In this document: positions 35,859 to 46,032 of the stretch, one piece after another | Numbering within the stretch: position 1 is the stretch's first letter | Layout: every line of letters begins with the position of its first letter | Assembly: GCF_011046535.1 (NCBI RefSeq) | Contig: NZ_CP049257.1 | Span: 2,728,001-2,792,000 of the forward strand | Length of the DNA: 64,000 nucleotides | Source of the DNA: Nocardioides anomalus | GTDB taxonomy: Bacteria; Actinomycetota; Actinomycetes; Propionibacteriales; Nocardioidaceae | Direction: 5' to 3' | The notes under the pieces: generated by a model | Databases searched by the model: none | What the model was told of the DNA's origin: nothing | What the model saw: only the letters and a program-made list of their open reading frames with translations | Translations under genes and position numbers: made by a program

Positions 35859-36545
35859 GTGGTGCAGGTGCTGATCATCGAGGACGACGACCGGATCCGG
35901 CCGTTGCTGATGCGCTCCCTGGACCAGCGCGGGTACGCCGTCGACTCGGCCGTGAGCGGCATGGCCGGGCTCCAGCGGGCCGTCTCCACCCGCCCCGACC
36001 TGGTGATCCTCGACCTCGGCCTGCCCGACGTGGACGGCACCCAGGTGCTCTCGATGCTGCGGGCGGTCAGCGACGTCCCGGTCATCGTGGCCACCGCGCG
36101 CGACGACGACCCGTCCCTGGTGGGCTGCCTGGACGCCGGCGCCGACGACTACGTGGTGAAGCCGTACACCACGACCCAGCTCGAGGCCCGGATCCGCGCG
36201 GTGCTCAGACGCACGGCGGGCGGGCGGCAGCCCCGGCAGGCGCTGGTGGTCGGCGGGCTCGAGCTCGACGTGGCCGGCCGGCGCGCGGTGCTGGACGGAC
36301 GCGAGCTGGAGCTGAGCCCGCGGGAGTTCGACCTGCTGCGGCACCTGGCCGAGCGGCCCGGCGAGGTGGTGACCAAGAAGGAGCTGCTCACCGAGGTCTG
36401 GCAGCAGGCCTGGGGCGGCTCGGACAAGACCGTCGACGTGCACCTGTCCTGGCTGCGCCGCAAGCTCGGCGAGAGCGCGTCGGAGCCGAGGTACCTGCAC
36501 ACCGTGCGTGGCGTCGGCGTCCGCCTCAGCGCGCCGGAGGGCTGA
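35859..36545 (+). CDS. OmpR-family response regulator
   Basis: 228 residues. The receiver domain has the acidic pocket EDD (8-10), the phosphoryl-accepting Asp at 52 in VILDLGLPDVDG, a TARDDD threonine region and the lysine in DYVVKPYTTTQL. The C-terminal winged helix contains LSPREFDLLRHLAERPGEVVTKKELL and TVDVHLSWLRRKLGE. Its partner kinase starts 3 bp after the stop. The system faces a pair of small secreted paralogs across a 4-bp overlap at the end of the kinase gene, which may be its targets. Confidence 0.92.
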   Translation: MVQVLIIEDDDRIRPLLMRSLDQRGYAVDSAVSGMAGLQRAVSTRPDLVILDLGLPDVDGTQVLSMLRAVSDVPVIVATARDDDPSLVGCLDAGADDYVVKPYTTTQLEARIRAVLRRTAGGRQPRQALVVGGLELDVAGRRAVLDGRELELSPREFDLLRHLAERPGEVVTKKELLTEVWQQAWGGSDKTVDVHLSWLRRKLGESASEPRYLHTVRGVGVRLSAPEG

Positions 36546-36548
36546 CCC

Positions 36549-37862
36549 GTGCGGCGCAGCCTCATCAGCGTCGTCGCCGCGGTCGTGGCGATGGTGCTGC
36601 TGGCCATGCTGGTGCCGATGGCGCTGCTGCTGCGCGGCTACGCGCTGGAGGACCGGATCTCGCGCGCGGCGCTCGAGGTGCAGGCCACCGAGACCGTGGT
36701 CTCCGGAGCGGGCGACGACCGCGGCGCGGTGGCGGCGTACCTCGACCGGATCAACCGCGACACCGGCACCGAGACGACGGTGCTCTTCCCCGGCGACGAC
36801 GCGGACACCGACATCGGGCCGGATCCCGGCGAGGACCACCGCGTGGTCGACGCGCGCACCACCGGGCGCGCGCGGTTGGACGACGTGGCCGGCGGCGCGG
36901 AGTTCCTGGTCCCGGTCTCGCTGGGCGGCTCGACCGCCGGCGCCGACGCCACCCCGGTGATCCGGGTCGTCGTGCACGAGCCCGGCTGGACCGAGTCCGG
37001 CATCCTGCGCAGCTGGCTGGTCCTGGCCCTGCTCGGCCTGGTGCTGCTGGCCGGCGCGCTCGCCCTGGCCGACCGGCTCGGCCGCTCGTTCGTGCAGCCG
37101 ATCCGCGCGCTCGCGGCGTACGCCGGGGCGCTGGGGCACCGGCCGGTCGAGCCCGTGGCGTCTCGGGGACCGCGCGAGGTGCGCGAGCTCTCGGCCGCGC
37201 TGACCCGGCTCGTGGGCCGGATCGAGACGCTCCTGGAGCGGGAGCGCGCCGGCGTCGCCGACCTGTCGCACCGGCTCCGCACGCCGATCACCACGCTGCG
37301 GCTGCGGGTCGAGGCGCTGTCCGCCGGGCCCGAGCGCGACCGGCTCGGCGCGGACCTCGACGAGCTCGAGGCGCTGGTCGACCACGTGGTCCGCGAGGCC
37401 CGCCGCTCCGAGCGCGAGGGACTGGTTGCTGCCGCCGACGGGGTGGCCGTGCTCTCGGAGCGGGTGCGCTTCTGGGAGCCGCTGGCCGAGGAGCAGGACC
37501 GGTCCTTCGCCTTCACCAGCACCGCCTCCGCTCCCGTCGCCGTCCGCGCCTCGGCCGCCGACCTCGAGGCCGTGGTGGACGCGCTGCTGGACAACGTCTT
37601 CACCCACGCCCCCGAGGGCTCGGCCGTCGCGGTGTCGCTCGCGCCCTCCGCCGCCGGCGGGCTCGTGCTCACCGTCGACGACGGCGGTCCGGGGCTGCCC
37701 GCCGGGCTGGACGTCGTACGCCGCGGCACCTCGGGCGCCGGCTCCACCGGCCTCGGGCTCGCCATCGCCGACCAGACCGCCACCGCGAGCGGTGGCGGTC
37801 TGGCCCTGGACGCCTCGCCCCTGGGCGGGGCGCGGGTGGTCGTGACGCTCGGCCCGGCCTAG
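36549..37862 (+). CDS. Sensor histidine kinase
   Basis: 437 residues. Membrane segment 1 at about 5-28, an extracytoplasmic sensor of about 120 residues, and segment 2 at about 152-175 (LRSWLVLALLGLVLLAGALALA). A HAMP linker follows. The dimerisation/phosphorylation helix has DLSHRLRTPITTLRL with His 241. The ATPase domain shows the N box (VVDALLDNVFTH) and G boxes (DDGGPGLPAGL, STGLGLAIAD). It pairs with the regulator encoded 3 bp upstream. The ligand is unknown. Confidence 0.9.
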   Translation: MRRSLISVVAAVVAMVLLAMLVPMALLLRGYALEDRISRAALEVQATETVVSGAGDDRGAVAAYLDRINRDTGTETTVLFPGDDADTDIGPDPGEDHRVVDARTTGRARLDDVAGGAEFLVPVSLGGSTAGADATPVIRVVVHEPGWTESGILRSWLVLALLGLVLLAGALALADRLGRSFVQPIRALAAYAGALGHRPVEPVASRGPREVRELSAALTRLVGRIETLLERERAGVADLSHRLRTPITTLRLRVEALSAGPERDRLGADLDELEALVDHVVREARRSEREGLVAAADGVAVLSERVRFWEPLAEEQDRSFAFTSTASAPVAVRASAADLEAVVDALLDNVFTHAPEGSAVAVSLAPSAAGGLVLTVDDGGPGLPAGLDVVRRGTSGAGSTGLGLAIADQTATASGGGLALDASPLGGARVVVTLGPA

Positions 37863-38236
37863 CGGACCGTCACCGTCGCGACACAGCGCGTTCCGTTCGC
37901 CGCCGTGGCCTTGAGCCGGAACACGTCGGCGCCCCGGGTGTCGGGCCGGTCGAGGTCGACGTCGATGTCGCCCTCGCGGTCGGCGGTCCTCGTCACGCGG
38001 GCCACGCGCTGGCCGTCGTGCTTGACGACCACGGTCCAGCGCGACCCGGGCGCCAGCCGGTCCAGGTCGGCGCTCACCTCGATCCGGCCGTCGTCGCGCT
38101 CGGCCTCGAGCTCGTAGGTGCCGGTGCCGCACGCCCCGCGCGCGGTCGGCCCGTCGGCGTGCGCCGGCGTACCGGTCGCCAGCACCGTGAGCGGGATCGT
38201 CGCGAGCGCGGCGCCGGCCGCGGTCCACCCCTTCAT
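37859..38236 (-). CDS. Small secreted protein, paralog 2
   Basis: 125 residues with a clear signal peptide (KGWTAAGAALATIPLTVLATGTPAHA, cleavage after AHA at about residue 28). The mature part has two cysteines (ACGTGTYELE and NGTRCVATV). It aligns with the product of the next gene upstream: ELxxERDDG, EVSxxL, APGxxWxVV and a C-terminal C...VTV/TSVTR. No known family recognised. The fold is probably a small beta sandwich stabilised by one disulfide. The ATG overlaps the stop of its paralog (ATGA). Its end overlaps the end of the convergent kinase gene by 4 bp. Confidence 0.75.
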   Translation of the reverse strand: MKGWTAAGAALATIPLTVLATGTPAHADGPTARGACGTGTYELEAERDDGRIEVSADLDRLAPGSRWTVVVKHDGQRVARVTRTADREGDIDVDLDRPDTRGADVFRLKATAANGTRCVATVTVR

Positions 38237-38616
38237 CGGGTCACGCTCGTCGTGCAAGCGGCGCCACCGTCGGCCGGGGTCGCGGTCGCGGTGAACTCGT
38301 CGCTCCCGCTCTCCTGCGCGACCGCGTCGACGTCGAGCTCGGCGTCCTCGTCGGTCTGCCGCTGGCCATCGAGCAGCACGGTGTCACCCTGCTGGAGCAC
38401 GACCTGCCAGGTCTCCCCCGGCGCGGTCGACTGCAGCTCGAAGCTCACCTCGGTCCCCTCGTCGTCCCTCTCCACCGAGAGCTCCGTGGAGCGCCCGTCG
38501 CACGTCTCGCGCGCCGTCTGCTCCTGGTCGCCCTCGGCGCCGAACGCCGCCCAGGCACCGAGCGCCACGACCGCCGCCACCACGACCGCTACCGCGGCCA
38601 GCACTGCCTTCCTCAT
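38233..38616 (-). CDS. Small secreted or anchored protein, paralog 1
   Basis: 127 residues. The N-terminal hydrophobic segment (KAVLAAVAVVVAAVVALGAWAAF, about 3-25) is a signal anchor or signal peptide. The exported part is acidic, with two cysteines (ETCDGRSTELSVERDD and GAACTTSVTR), and is a diverged tandem duplicate of the downstream gene. The ATG is supported by GAGGAGG placed 5 nt upstream. The function is unknown. Tandem arrangement, coupling and position next to a two-component system suggest that they work together at the cell surface. Confidence 0.75.
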   Translation of the reverse strand: MRKAVLAAVAVVVAAVVALGAWAAFGAEGDQEQTARETCDGRSTELSVERDDEGTEVSFELQSTAPGETWQVVLQQGDTVLLDGQRQTDEDAELDVDAVAQESGSDEFTATATPADGGAACTTSVTR

Positions 38617-38708
38617 CGAGTCCTCCTCGTCTGGTCTCACTGACCCGACGAGGTTCGACCGGACGGCGCCAAGGCCACGCGAGCGGCGGGCTAAGGCCCG
38701 GCTAAGCG

Positions 38709-40736
<2,028 letters not shown>

Positions 40737-40742
40737 GCTCGC

Positions 40743-40748
40743 AGTCTC
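40743..40748 (-). promoter_or_regulatory. -10-like box GAGACT of nadE
   Basis: GAGACT on the minus strand, 6 nt before the GTG at 40736. Confidence 0.35.
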
Positions 40749-40890
40749 CCATCGGGGGGCCGTCCCTGCTCGTGGTGAGGGCTCTTCGTCCTGGGCTCCT
40801 GCCCGCCTCGAGCTTCTTCATCGTGCCGAGACCAATTGCGTGCGGCCGCGCGGCCGCCTGTGGCGGCCACGCTCCGGTCCGCCTCCACTC

Positions 40891-40966
40891 ACTTGTAACG
40901 CGCAGTTGTCGGATGTTCCGACCCGCCGCAACGGGTCGGAAGATCCCATAACTGCGCGTTACAAGT
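40891..40966. repeat. Diverged second copy of the palindromic element
   Basis: 76 bp, outer ends ACTTGTAACGCGCAGTT and AACTGCGCGTTACAAGT, core TTCCGACCCG/CGGGTCGGAA around a small CCGCAA centre. A few arm mismatches. Both arms closely match the 78-bp element inside the helicase gene (21588-21665). The equivalent frame is again open and would read CNAQL-W-DLPTR followed by CGGSEHPTTARYK. Confidence 0.88.
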
Positions 40967-41052
40967 GCTCGGCGCCGCCGTCCGCGGCAACCCGAACCGC
41001 ACCCCACCCACCCACGTGAAGGCGGAGACGAGACGGTGCCGCCGCCAGACCA

Positions 41053-41235
41053 GGCCGCCTGTGGGCTGACCCGGCCCCCGCCGGGCCGGGGTTCGCCGTC
41101 GAAGGCTGAATCCGCGGCGTGGGGCACGCACACGAGACGTAATGGGGCTGGAAGCAGTCGCGTGCAACACGGCGTCGGTTGCCTTCGGCGGTGAACACCG
41201 GATCCGGCGGAGGCCGGGTCAGCCCACAGGCGGCC
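41053..41235. repeat. 183-bp imperfect inverted repeat (MITE-like)
   Basis: Perfect 24-bp outer arms: 41053-41076 (starting GGCCGCCTGTGG) and 41212-41235 (ending CCACAGGCGGCC). Pairing continues inward with mismatches: CCGCCGG, GTTC-x-CCG-x-CGAAGGC and CACGC recur as reverse complements. No target-site duplication is evident. Confidence 0.75.
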
Positions 41236-41293
41236 GGACCCGAGAGCCCGCACCACGAGCCGCAGCCCCCAGACCCACCGACCCCCACCCCAC

Positions 41294-41299
41294 TAAGGT
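41294..41299 (+). promoter_or_regulatory. -10 box TAAGGT of the monooxygenase gene
   Basis: TAAGGT followed by 8 nt and the GTG at 41308, a leaderless layout. Confidence 0.5.
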
Positions 41300-41307
41300 G
41301 CCGTCCC

Positions 41308-42765
41308 GTGACCGCTCCTCGCGTGGTGGTGATCGGCGCCGGCTTCGGCGGCCTCGGCGTGGCCCGCGCCCTGCTGCAGCAGGGCATCGACGACATCACC
41401 GTCCTGGAGCGCGCCGAGGACGTGGGTGGCGTGTGGCGCGACAACACCTACCCGGGGGCCGCGTGCGACGTGCCGTCGCCGCTGTACTCCTGGTCCTGGT
41501 CGCTGAACCCCACCTGGTCGCACCGCTACTCCCCGCAGCCGGAGATCCTGGACTACATCAAGGGCGCGGCCTCCGGCGCCGGCCTGCTCGACCTGGTCCG
41601 CACGGGCCAGGACGTCCGCTCGCTGGCCTACGACGACGCGACGTCCACGTGGCGGGTGACGACGGCCGACGGGACGACGTACGACGCCGACGTCGTGGTG
41701 CCGGCGGTGGGGCAGCTGTCGGACCCGGTGGTGCCGGCCCTGCCGGGGATCGAGACCTTCGCGGGGCCGACGTTCCACTCGGCGCAGTGGCGCCACGACG
41801 TGCCGCTCGAGGGGGTGCGGGTGGGCGTGGTGGGGACGGGGGCGAGCGCGATCCAGTTCGTGCCCGCGATCGTGGACCGGGTGGGGGCGATGACCGTCTT
41901 CCAGCGCTCGGCGCCGTACGTCGTGCCGAAGCCGGACACGGCGTACCGGCCGTTCCACCACACGCTGTTCGAGCGCTACCCGGCCGTGATGCGGGGTGAG
42001 CGGGGCGCGACCTTCCACGTGACCGAGCTCCTGACGCGGGCGCAGGAGGGCGAGAGCGTGCTGTCGGCGCCGGTGCTCAACGCCCTGCGGCTGGCGTGGC
42101 GGGCGCACCTGCGGCGGCAGGTGCGGGACGCGGGGCTGCGGGCGCGGCTGGTGCCGGACTACCCGATCGGCTGCAAGCGGATCCTGTTCAGCAACGAGTG
42201 GTACCCCGCCGTGGACCGCGACCACGTCTCGGTGGTGACGCACGCGGTGACCGGGGTGGAGCCGACCGGGGTGCGGACCGACGACGGGACCTTCCACGAG
42301 GCCGACGTGCTGATCTGGGGCACGGGGTTCGCGGCCACCGACTTCCTGCGCACCATCGAGGTGACCGGGCGCCGGGGCGAGCGACTGCACGACGTGTGGG
42401 CGGACGGGGCGTCGGCGTACCTCGGGATCGGGGTGGCGGGCTTCCCCAACCTGTTCTGCGTCTACGGCCCCAACACCAACCTCGGCGGCAGCTCGATCAT
42501 CGTGATGCTCGAGGCGCAGGCGGGCTGGATCGCGCAGGTGGTGCGGCGCCTCGCGGACAGTGACGCGCGGACCTTCGAGGTGCGGTCGGCGGCCTACGAC
42601 GCCTACGACCGCGAGATGCAGGGCCGGCTGTCCGGCGGGGTCTGGGCGCAGTGCGACAACTGGTACACCGACGGCGGCAAGATCACCACCAACTGGCCGG
42701 GGATGGTGGCGGAGTACCGCGACCGGCTGGCGCAGGTGGACTGGCGGGACCTGGTCGCCGGCTGA
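41308..42765 (+). CDS. Flavin-binding (Baeyer-Villiger-type) monooxygenase
   Basis: 485 residues. The FAD site is VVIGAGFGGLG (residues about 7-17). The Baeyer-Villiger fingerprint FxGxxxHxxxW is present as FAGPTFHSAQW, and the NADPH site is VGVVGTGASAIQF. Later come GCKRILFSNEWYP and LIWGTGFAATDFL, and the ending has YGPNTNLGGSSIIVMLE, all usual for class B flavoprotein monooxygenases. It probably inserts oxygen into a ketone or oxidises a heteroatom. An alpha/beta hydrolase that could open the resulting ester follows on the same strand 49 bp later. The GTG is supported by a -10 box 8 nt upstream. Confidence 0.88.
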   Translation: MTAPRVVVIGAGFGGLGVARALLQQGIDDITVLERAEDVGGVWRDNTYPGAACDVPSPLYSWSWSLNPTWSHRYSPQPEILDYIKGAASGAGLLDLVRTGQDVRSLAYDDATSTWRVTTADGTTYDADVVVPAVGQLSDPVVPALPGIETFAGPTFHSAQWRHDVPLEGVRVGVVGTGASAIQFVPAIVDRVGAMTVFQRSAPYVVPKPDTAYRPFHHTLFERYPAVMRGERGATFHVTELLTRAQEGESVLSAPVLNALRLAWRAHLRRQVRDAGLRARLVPDYPIGCKRILFSNEWYPAVDRDHVSVVTHAVTGVEPTGVRTDDGTFHEADVLIWGTGFAATDFLRTIEVTGRRGERLHDVWADGASAYLGIGVAGFPNLFCVYGPNTNLGGSSIIVMLEAQAGWIAQVVRRLADSDARTFEVRSAAYDAYDREMQGRLSGGVWAQCDNWYTDGGKITTNWPGMVAEYRDRLAQVDWRDLVAG

Positions 42766-42814
42766 TCGACGGGCTGAGCGATGAGTCCGGCGTGGTGGCC
42801 GGGTCGGAGCATCC

Positions 42815-43441
42815 ATGACCTACGTGCTCGTGCCCGGGGCCGGCGGCGACGGCCACTACTGGCACCGTCTCGCCCCACTCCTGGGGCCGGACACGGTCCC
42901 GGTGACGCTGCCGGCGGCCGACGAGAGCGCCGGGCTCGCGGCGTACGCCGACACGATCGTGGCCGCGGCCGGCGACGCCACGGGCATCACGCTGGTGGCC
43001 CAGTCGATGGGCGGCTTCTCGGCGCCGCTGGCGGTCGAGCGGCTCGACGTGCGGCGGCTGGTGCTGCTCAACGCGATGGTGCCGCGGCCCGGCGAGACGT
43101 TCAACGAGTGGTGGGGCACGGTCGGTGTGCCCGAGCAGCCGGACTGGGACGAGGGCCGGATCTTCTTCCACGACGTGCCGGCGGAGGTGACCGAGGACCT
43201 CTACTCCCGGGGCGAGCCGCAGCAGGCGGACAAGCCGTGCGGCGAGCCGTTCCCCCTCGAGGCCTGGCCGGACGTGCCGACCTCCGCGATCACCGGGCGC
43301 GACGACCGGCTGTTCCCGGAGTCGCTCCAGCGCGCCTACCTGCGCGACCGGCTCGGCATCGAGCCGACCGTGGTCCCCGGCGGGCACCTCGTGGCGCTGT
43401 CGAACCCCGAGGGGCTCGCCGCCGCGCTTCAGAACGGGTAG
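42815..43441 (+). CDS. Alpha/beta hydrolase
   Basis: 208 residues. It begins MTYVLVPGAGGDGHYWHRL, with the oxyanion-type HG-like loop. The nucleophile elbow is AQSMGGF with Ser at about 64, and the catalytic acid is probably in ITGRDDRLFP and the histidine in VVPGGHLVALSNPEGLA. It is close in pattern to the small esterase group around methylesterases and hydroxynitrile lyase-like plant enzymes. It may hydrolyse the ester produced by the upstream Baeyer-Villiger-type enzyme. The 3' end overlaps the convergent aldehyde dehydrogenase gene by 13 bp. Confidence 0.82.
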   Translation: MTYVLVPGAGGDGHYWHRLAPLLGPDTVPVTLPAADESAGLAAYADTIVAAAGDATGITLVAQSMGGFSAPLAVERLDVRRLVLLNAMVPRPGETFNEWWGTVGVPEQPDWDEGRIFFHDVPAEVTEDLYSRGEPQQADKPCGEPFPLEAWPDVPTSAITGRDDRLFPESLQRAYLRDRLGIEPTVVPGGHLVALSNPEGLAAALQNG

Positions 43442-44889
43442 GTGGCCGGCTCCCCCCGCACCGTGATCCAGCGGGTCTCGGTGAACGCCTCGATGTTGGC
43501 CGCCGCTCCCCCGAGCCGGCCCAGGCCCGAGGCGCCGAGGCCGCCGAAGGGCACGTTGGCCTCGTCGTTCACGGTCTGGTCGTTGATGTGCACGATGCCG
43601 GTGGGGATCTGCTCGGCGACCGCGAGGCCGCGCATCACGTCCCGGGTCACGATGCCGAGGGAGAGGCCGTACTCGCTCTGCGCGGCCAGCCGCACCGCCT
43701 CCTCCACGCCGGACACGCGGGTGACCGGGGCGACCGGGCCGAAGATCTCGGTGGTGAACGCCGGCGCCTCGAGGGGTACGTCGGCCAGGACCGTCGGGCG
43801 GTAGAACAGCCGGTCGTACTCACCCCCGGCCGCCAGCCGCGCGCCCTGGTCGACGCTGGCCGTGACGACGCCGTGGATCTTGTCGCGCGAGCCCTCGTCG
43901 ATGACCGGTCCGAGCGCGACCTGCTCGGTGTTTGGGTCGCCGACCGGGAGGTGGCTCGCCTTCTCGCTGAGCGCGGCCACGAAGTCGTCGTAGAGGCCGT
44001 CGGCCACGAAGTAGCGCCCGGTGGTCATGCAGATCTGGCCCTGGTTGAGGAACGACGCCCAGCCGGTGAGACCGACGGCCTGCTCGACGTCGGCGTCGTC
44101 CAGGACGAGCAGGGCGGAGTTGCCGCCGAGCTCGAGGTGGGCGCGCTTGAGGTGGCGCCCGGCCAGCTCGCCGATGCTGCGGCCGACCGAGGTCGAGCCG
44201 GTGAACGAGATGACCCGGACGTGCGGGTCGGTGACCATCGCCTCGCCGACGTCCTTGCCGCCGGGCAGCATCTGCAGGACGCCCGCCGGCAGCCCGGCCT
44301 CCTCGAAGATGCGGGCCATGAGCGTGCCGCCGGTGACCGCGGTGCGCGGGTCCGGCTTGAGGAGGACCGCGTTGCCGAGCGCGAGGGCCGGCGCGACCGA
44401 GCGGATGCCGAGGATGATCGGCACGTTGAACGGCGAGATCACCGCGACCACGCCCGCCGGGAGCTGGCGGGCCATCGAGAGCCGCGGCTGCTCGCTGGGC
44501 AGCAGCTGGCCGATCGGCAGGCCGGGCAGCGAGGCCGCCTGGTAGCACTCCTCGGCGGCGGTGTGGATGGCGAAGTCGGCCATGCCAGGCACCGAGCCGA
44601 CCTCGCGGACGTTCCAGCCGCGGATCTCCTCGGCGTGCTCCTGCCACAGGTCGCCCGCCTTGCGCAGCACGGCGGCCCGGGCGGTGTGCGGCAGGGCCGC
44701 CCACTCCTTCTGGGCCTGCGCCGCCGACGCGGCCGCCTCGGCCACGTCCTCGGCGTCCGCGTGGCCCATCGTCCCGAGCTCGGCGCCGGTGGCGGGCTCG
44801 ACGACGGCGTACGTGCCGCCGCGTCCCTCGGTCCAGCGACCGTCCTTGAAGACCTGGCCCTCCCAGGCCACTCCGTCCAGCAGCGACAC
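43429..44889 (-). CDS. NAD(P)-dependent aldehyde dehydrogenase
   Basis: 486 residues. Conserved parts are VAVISPFNVPIILGIRS (oxyanion Asn), LLKPDPRTAVTG, the coenzyme-binding SFTGSTSVGRSIGELAGRHLKR, the catalytic Glu in HLELGGNSALLVLDDAD, the catalytic Cys in NQGQICMTTGR and EIFGPVAPVTR. The sequence is nearest in feel to benzaldehyde/vanillin-type dehydrogenases, which is only an impression. The GTG starts 2 bp after the stop of the MetE-like gene, so both are on one transcript. An aldehyde released by the partner pathway is the likely substrate. Confidence 0.88.
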   Translation of the reverse strand: MSLLDGVAWEGQVFKDGRWTEGRGGTYAVVEPATGAELGTMGHADAEDVAEAAASAAQAQKEWAALPHTARAAVLRKAGDLWQEHAEEIRGWNVREVGSVPGMADFAIHTAAEECYQAASLPGLPIGQLLPSEQPRLSMARQLPAGVVAVISPFNVPIILGIRSVAPALALGNAVLLKPDPRTAVTGGTLMARIFEEAGLPAGVLQMLPGGKDVGEAMVTDPHVRVISFTGSTSVGRSIGELAGRHLKRAHLELGGNSALLVLDDADVEQAVGLTGWASFLNQGQICMTTGRYFVADGLYDDFVAALSEKASHLPVGDPNTEQVALGPVIDEGSRDKIHGVVTASVDQGARLAAGGEYDRLFYRPTVLADVPLEAPAFTTEIFGPVAPVTRVSGVEEAVRLAAQSEYGLSLGIVTRDVMRGLAVAEQIPTGIVHINDQTVNDEANVPFGGLGASGLGRLGGAAANIEAFTETRWITVRGEPATYPF

Positions 44890-44891
44890 GA

Positions 44892-46013
44892 CTACCCCCA
44901 CACCTCTTCGGCGGTCTCGACGACGAGCCGCAGCTTGGCTTGCTCCTGCTCCACGGTCAGCTCGTTGCCCTCGACGGTCGAGGAGAACCCGCACTGCGGG
45001 CTCAGGCAGAGCTGCTCCAGTGGCACGTACTGCGACGCCTCGTCGATGCGCCGCTTGAGGTCGTCCTTGCTCTCCAGCTCACCGCTCTTGGTGGTGACCA
45101 GCCCGAGCACGACCTGCTTGCCCTCGGGCACGTAGCGCAGCGGCTCGAAGCCGCCGGAGCGCTCGTCGTCGTACTCCAGGAAGAAGCCGTCCACGTCGAG
45201 CTGGCTGAACAGCACCTCGGCCACGAAGTCGTAGCCACCCTCGGCCGCCCACGAGCTGCGGAAGTTGCCGCGGCACATGTGCGTGGTGACCCGCAGCCCC
45301 TCGGGGCGGTCCCGGATGGCGTCGTTGACGTTCTTGACGTACTGCTCGTGCAGGTGGTCCGGGTCGCCGCCCTGGCTGGCCACCAGCGCCCGCTGCTCGG
45401 GGTCGTTGAGGTAGGCCAAGCTGGTGTCGTCGAGCTGGAGGTAGGTGCAGCCGAGCTCGGCCACGCGCCTGACCTGCTCGGCGTACGCCGCGGTGAGGTC
45501 GGCCCAGAACGGCTCGAGCTCGGGGTAGACGCTCTCGTCGATCGCCGCCCGGCCGCCGCGGTAGTGGACCATGTTGGGGCTCGGGATGGTCAGCTTGGCG
45601 ACCTGGTCCTCGCTCACCTGGCTCTGCAGGAACGAGAACGCGTCGCCGAAGATCGTGTGGCCCAGGCTCACCCTGTCGTGCACGCTCAGCGCGGCCGACT
45701 CGAAGTCGAGGTCGCCGCCGGAGTTGCGGAAGTGCACGGCCAGCTTCTCGTCGGTCGGGTCGACGCCCTCGAGCTGGTAGATGAAGTCCATGTGCCACGA
45801 CGTGCGCCGGAACTCGCCGTCGGTGGCCGTGGTCAGCCCGGCGTCGCGCTGGAGGCGGACCGCGTCGGCGATCGCCGCGTCCTCGACCTCGCGCAGGCCG
45901 TCGGCGTCGAGCTCGCCGGCGCGGTGGCGCTCGCGGGCCTGGAGCAGCTCGGGTGGGCGGAGCAGGCTGCCCACGTGGTCGGCTCGGAACGGAGGGAGCG
46001 TCCTGGCGGCCAT
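44892..46013 (-). CDS. Cobalamin-independent methionine synthase (MetE C-terminal) family protein
   Basis: 373 residues, equal to the catalytic barrel of MetE without its N-terminal half. It begins FRADHVGSLLRPPELLQAR. Zinc ligands are visible as His and Cys in VTTHMCRGNF and Cys in LSPQCGFSS. TDGEFRR and YLQLDDTSLAYL are also typical. Stand-alone proteins of this type transfer methyl groups to thiols or accept other methyl donors (a MetE-core role). Coupling with an aldehyde dehydrogenase could mean demethylation linked to formaldehyde or another aldehyde, but this is speculation. A 32-bp palindrome lies upstream of the ATG. Confidence 0.82.
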   Translation of the reverse strand: MAARTLPPFRADHVGSLLRPPELLQARERHRAGELDADGLREVEDAAIADAVRLQRDAGLTTATDGEFRRTSWHMDFIYQLEGVDPTDEKLAVHFRNSGGDLDFESAALSVHDRVSLGHTIFGDAFSFLQSQVSEDQVAKLTIPSPNMVHYRGGRAAIDESVYPELEPFWADLTAAYAEQVRRVAELGCTYLQLDDTSLAYLNDPEQRALVASQGGDPDHLHEQYVKNVNDAIRDRPEGLRVTTHMCRGNFRSSWAAEGGYDFVAEVLFSQLDVDGFFLEYDDERSGGFEPLRYVPEGKQVVLGLVTTKSGELESKDDLKRRIDEASQYVPLEQLCLSPQCGFSSTVEGNELTVEQEQAKLRLVVETAEEVWG

Positions 46014-46032
46014 GGCTCGAACCTACCCGCGG

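Larger units (their letters stand above)
40737..41307. other. 571-bp divergent intergenic region with two large palindromes
   Basis: Lies between nadE (minus) and the monooxygenase gene (plus). It contains the nadE -10 box, a 76-bp palindromic element (40891-40966), a 183-bp imperfect inverted repeat (41053-41235) and the TAAGGT box of the next gene. Open frames here run through the repeats and do not look like genes. Confidence 0.7.

Noticed and set aside
40889..41170. 93-codon minus-strand frame ending in the palindromic element
   Set aside because: It covers both repeats, has no ribosome-binding site and no family likeness. It is open only because the element has one stop-free frame.
41053..41235. 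Insertion sequence with transposase
   Set aside because: There is no transposase-like frame inside and no visible target duplication.
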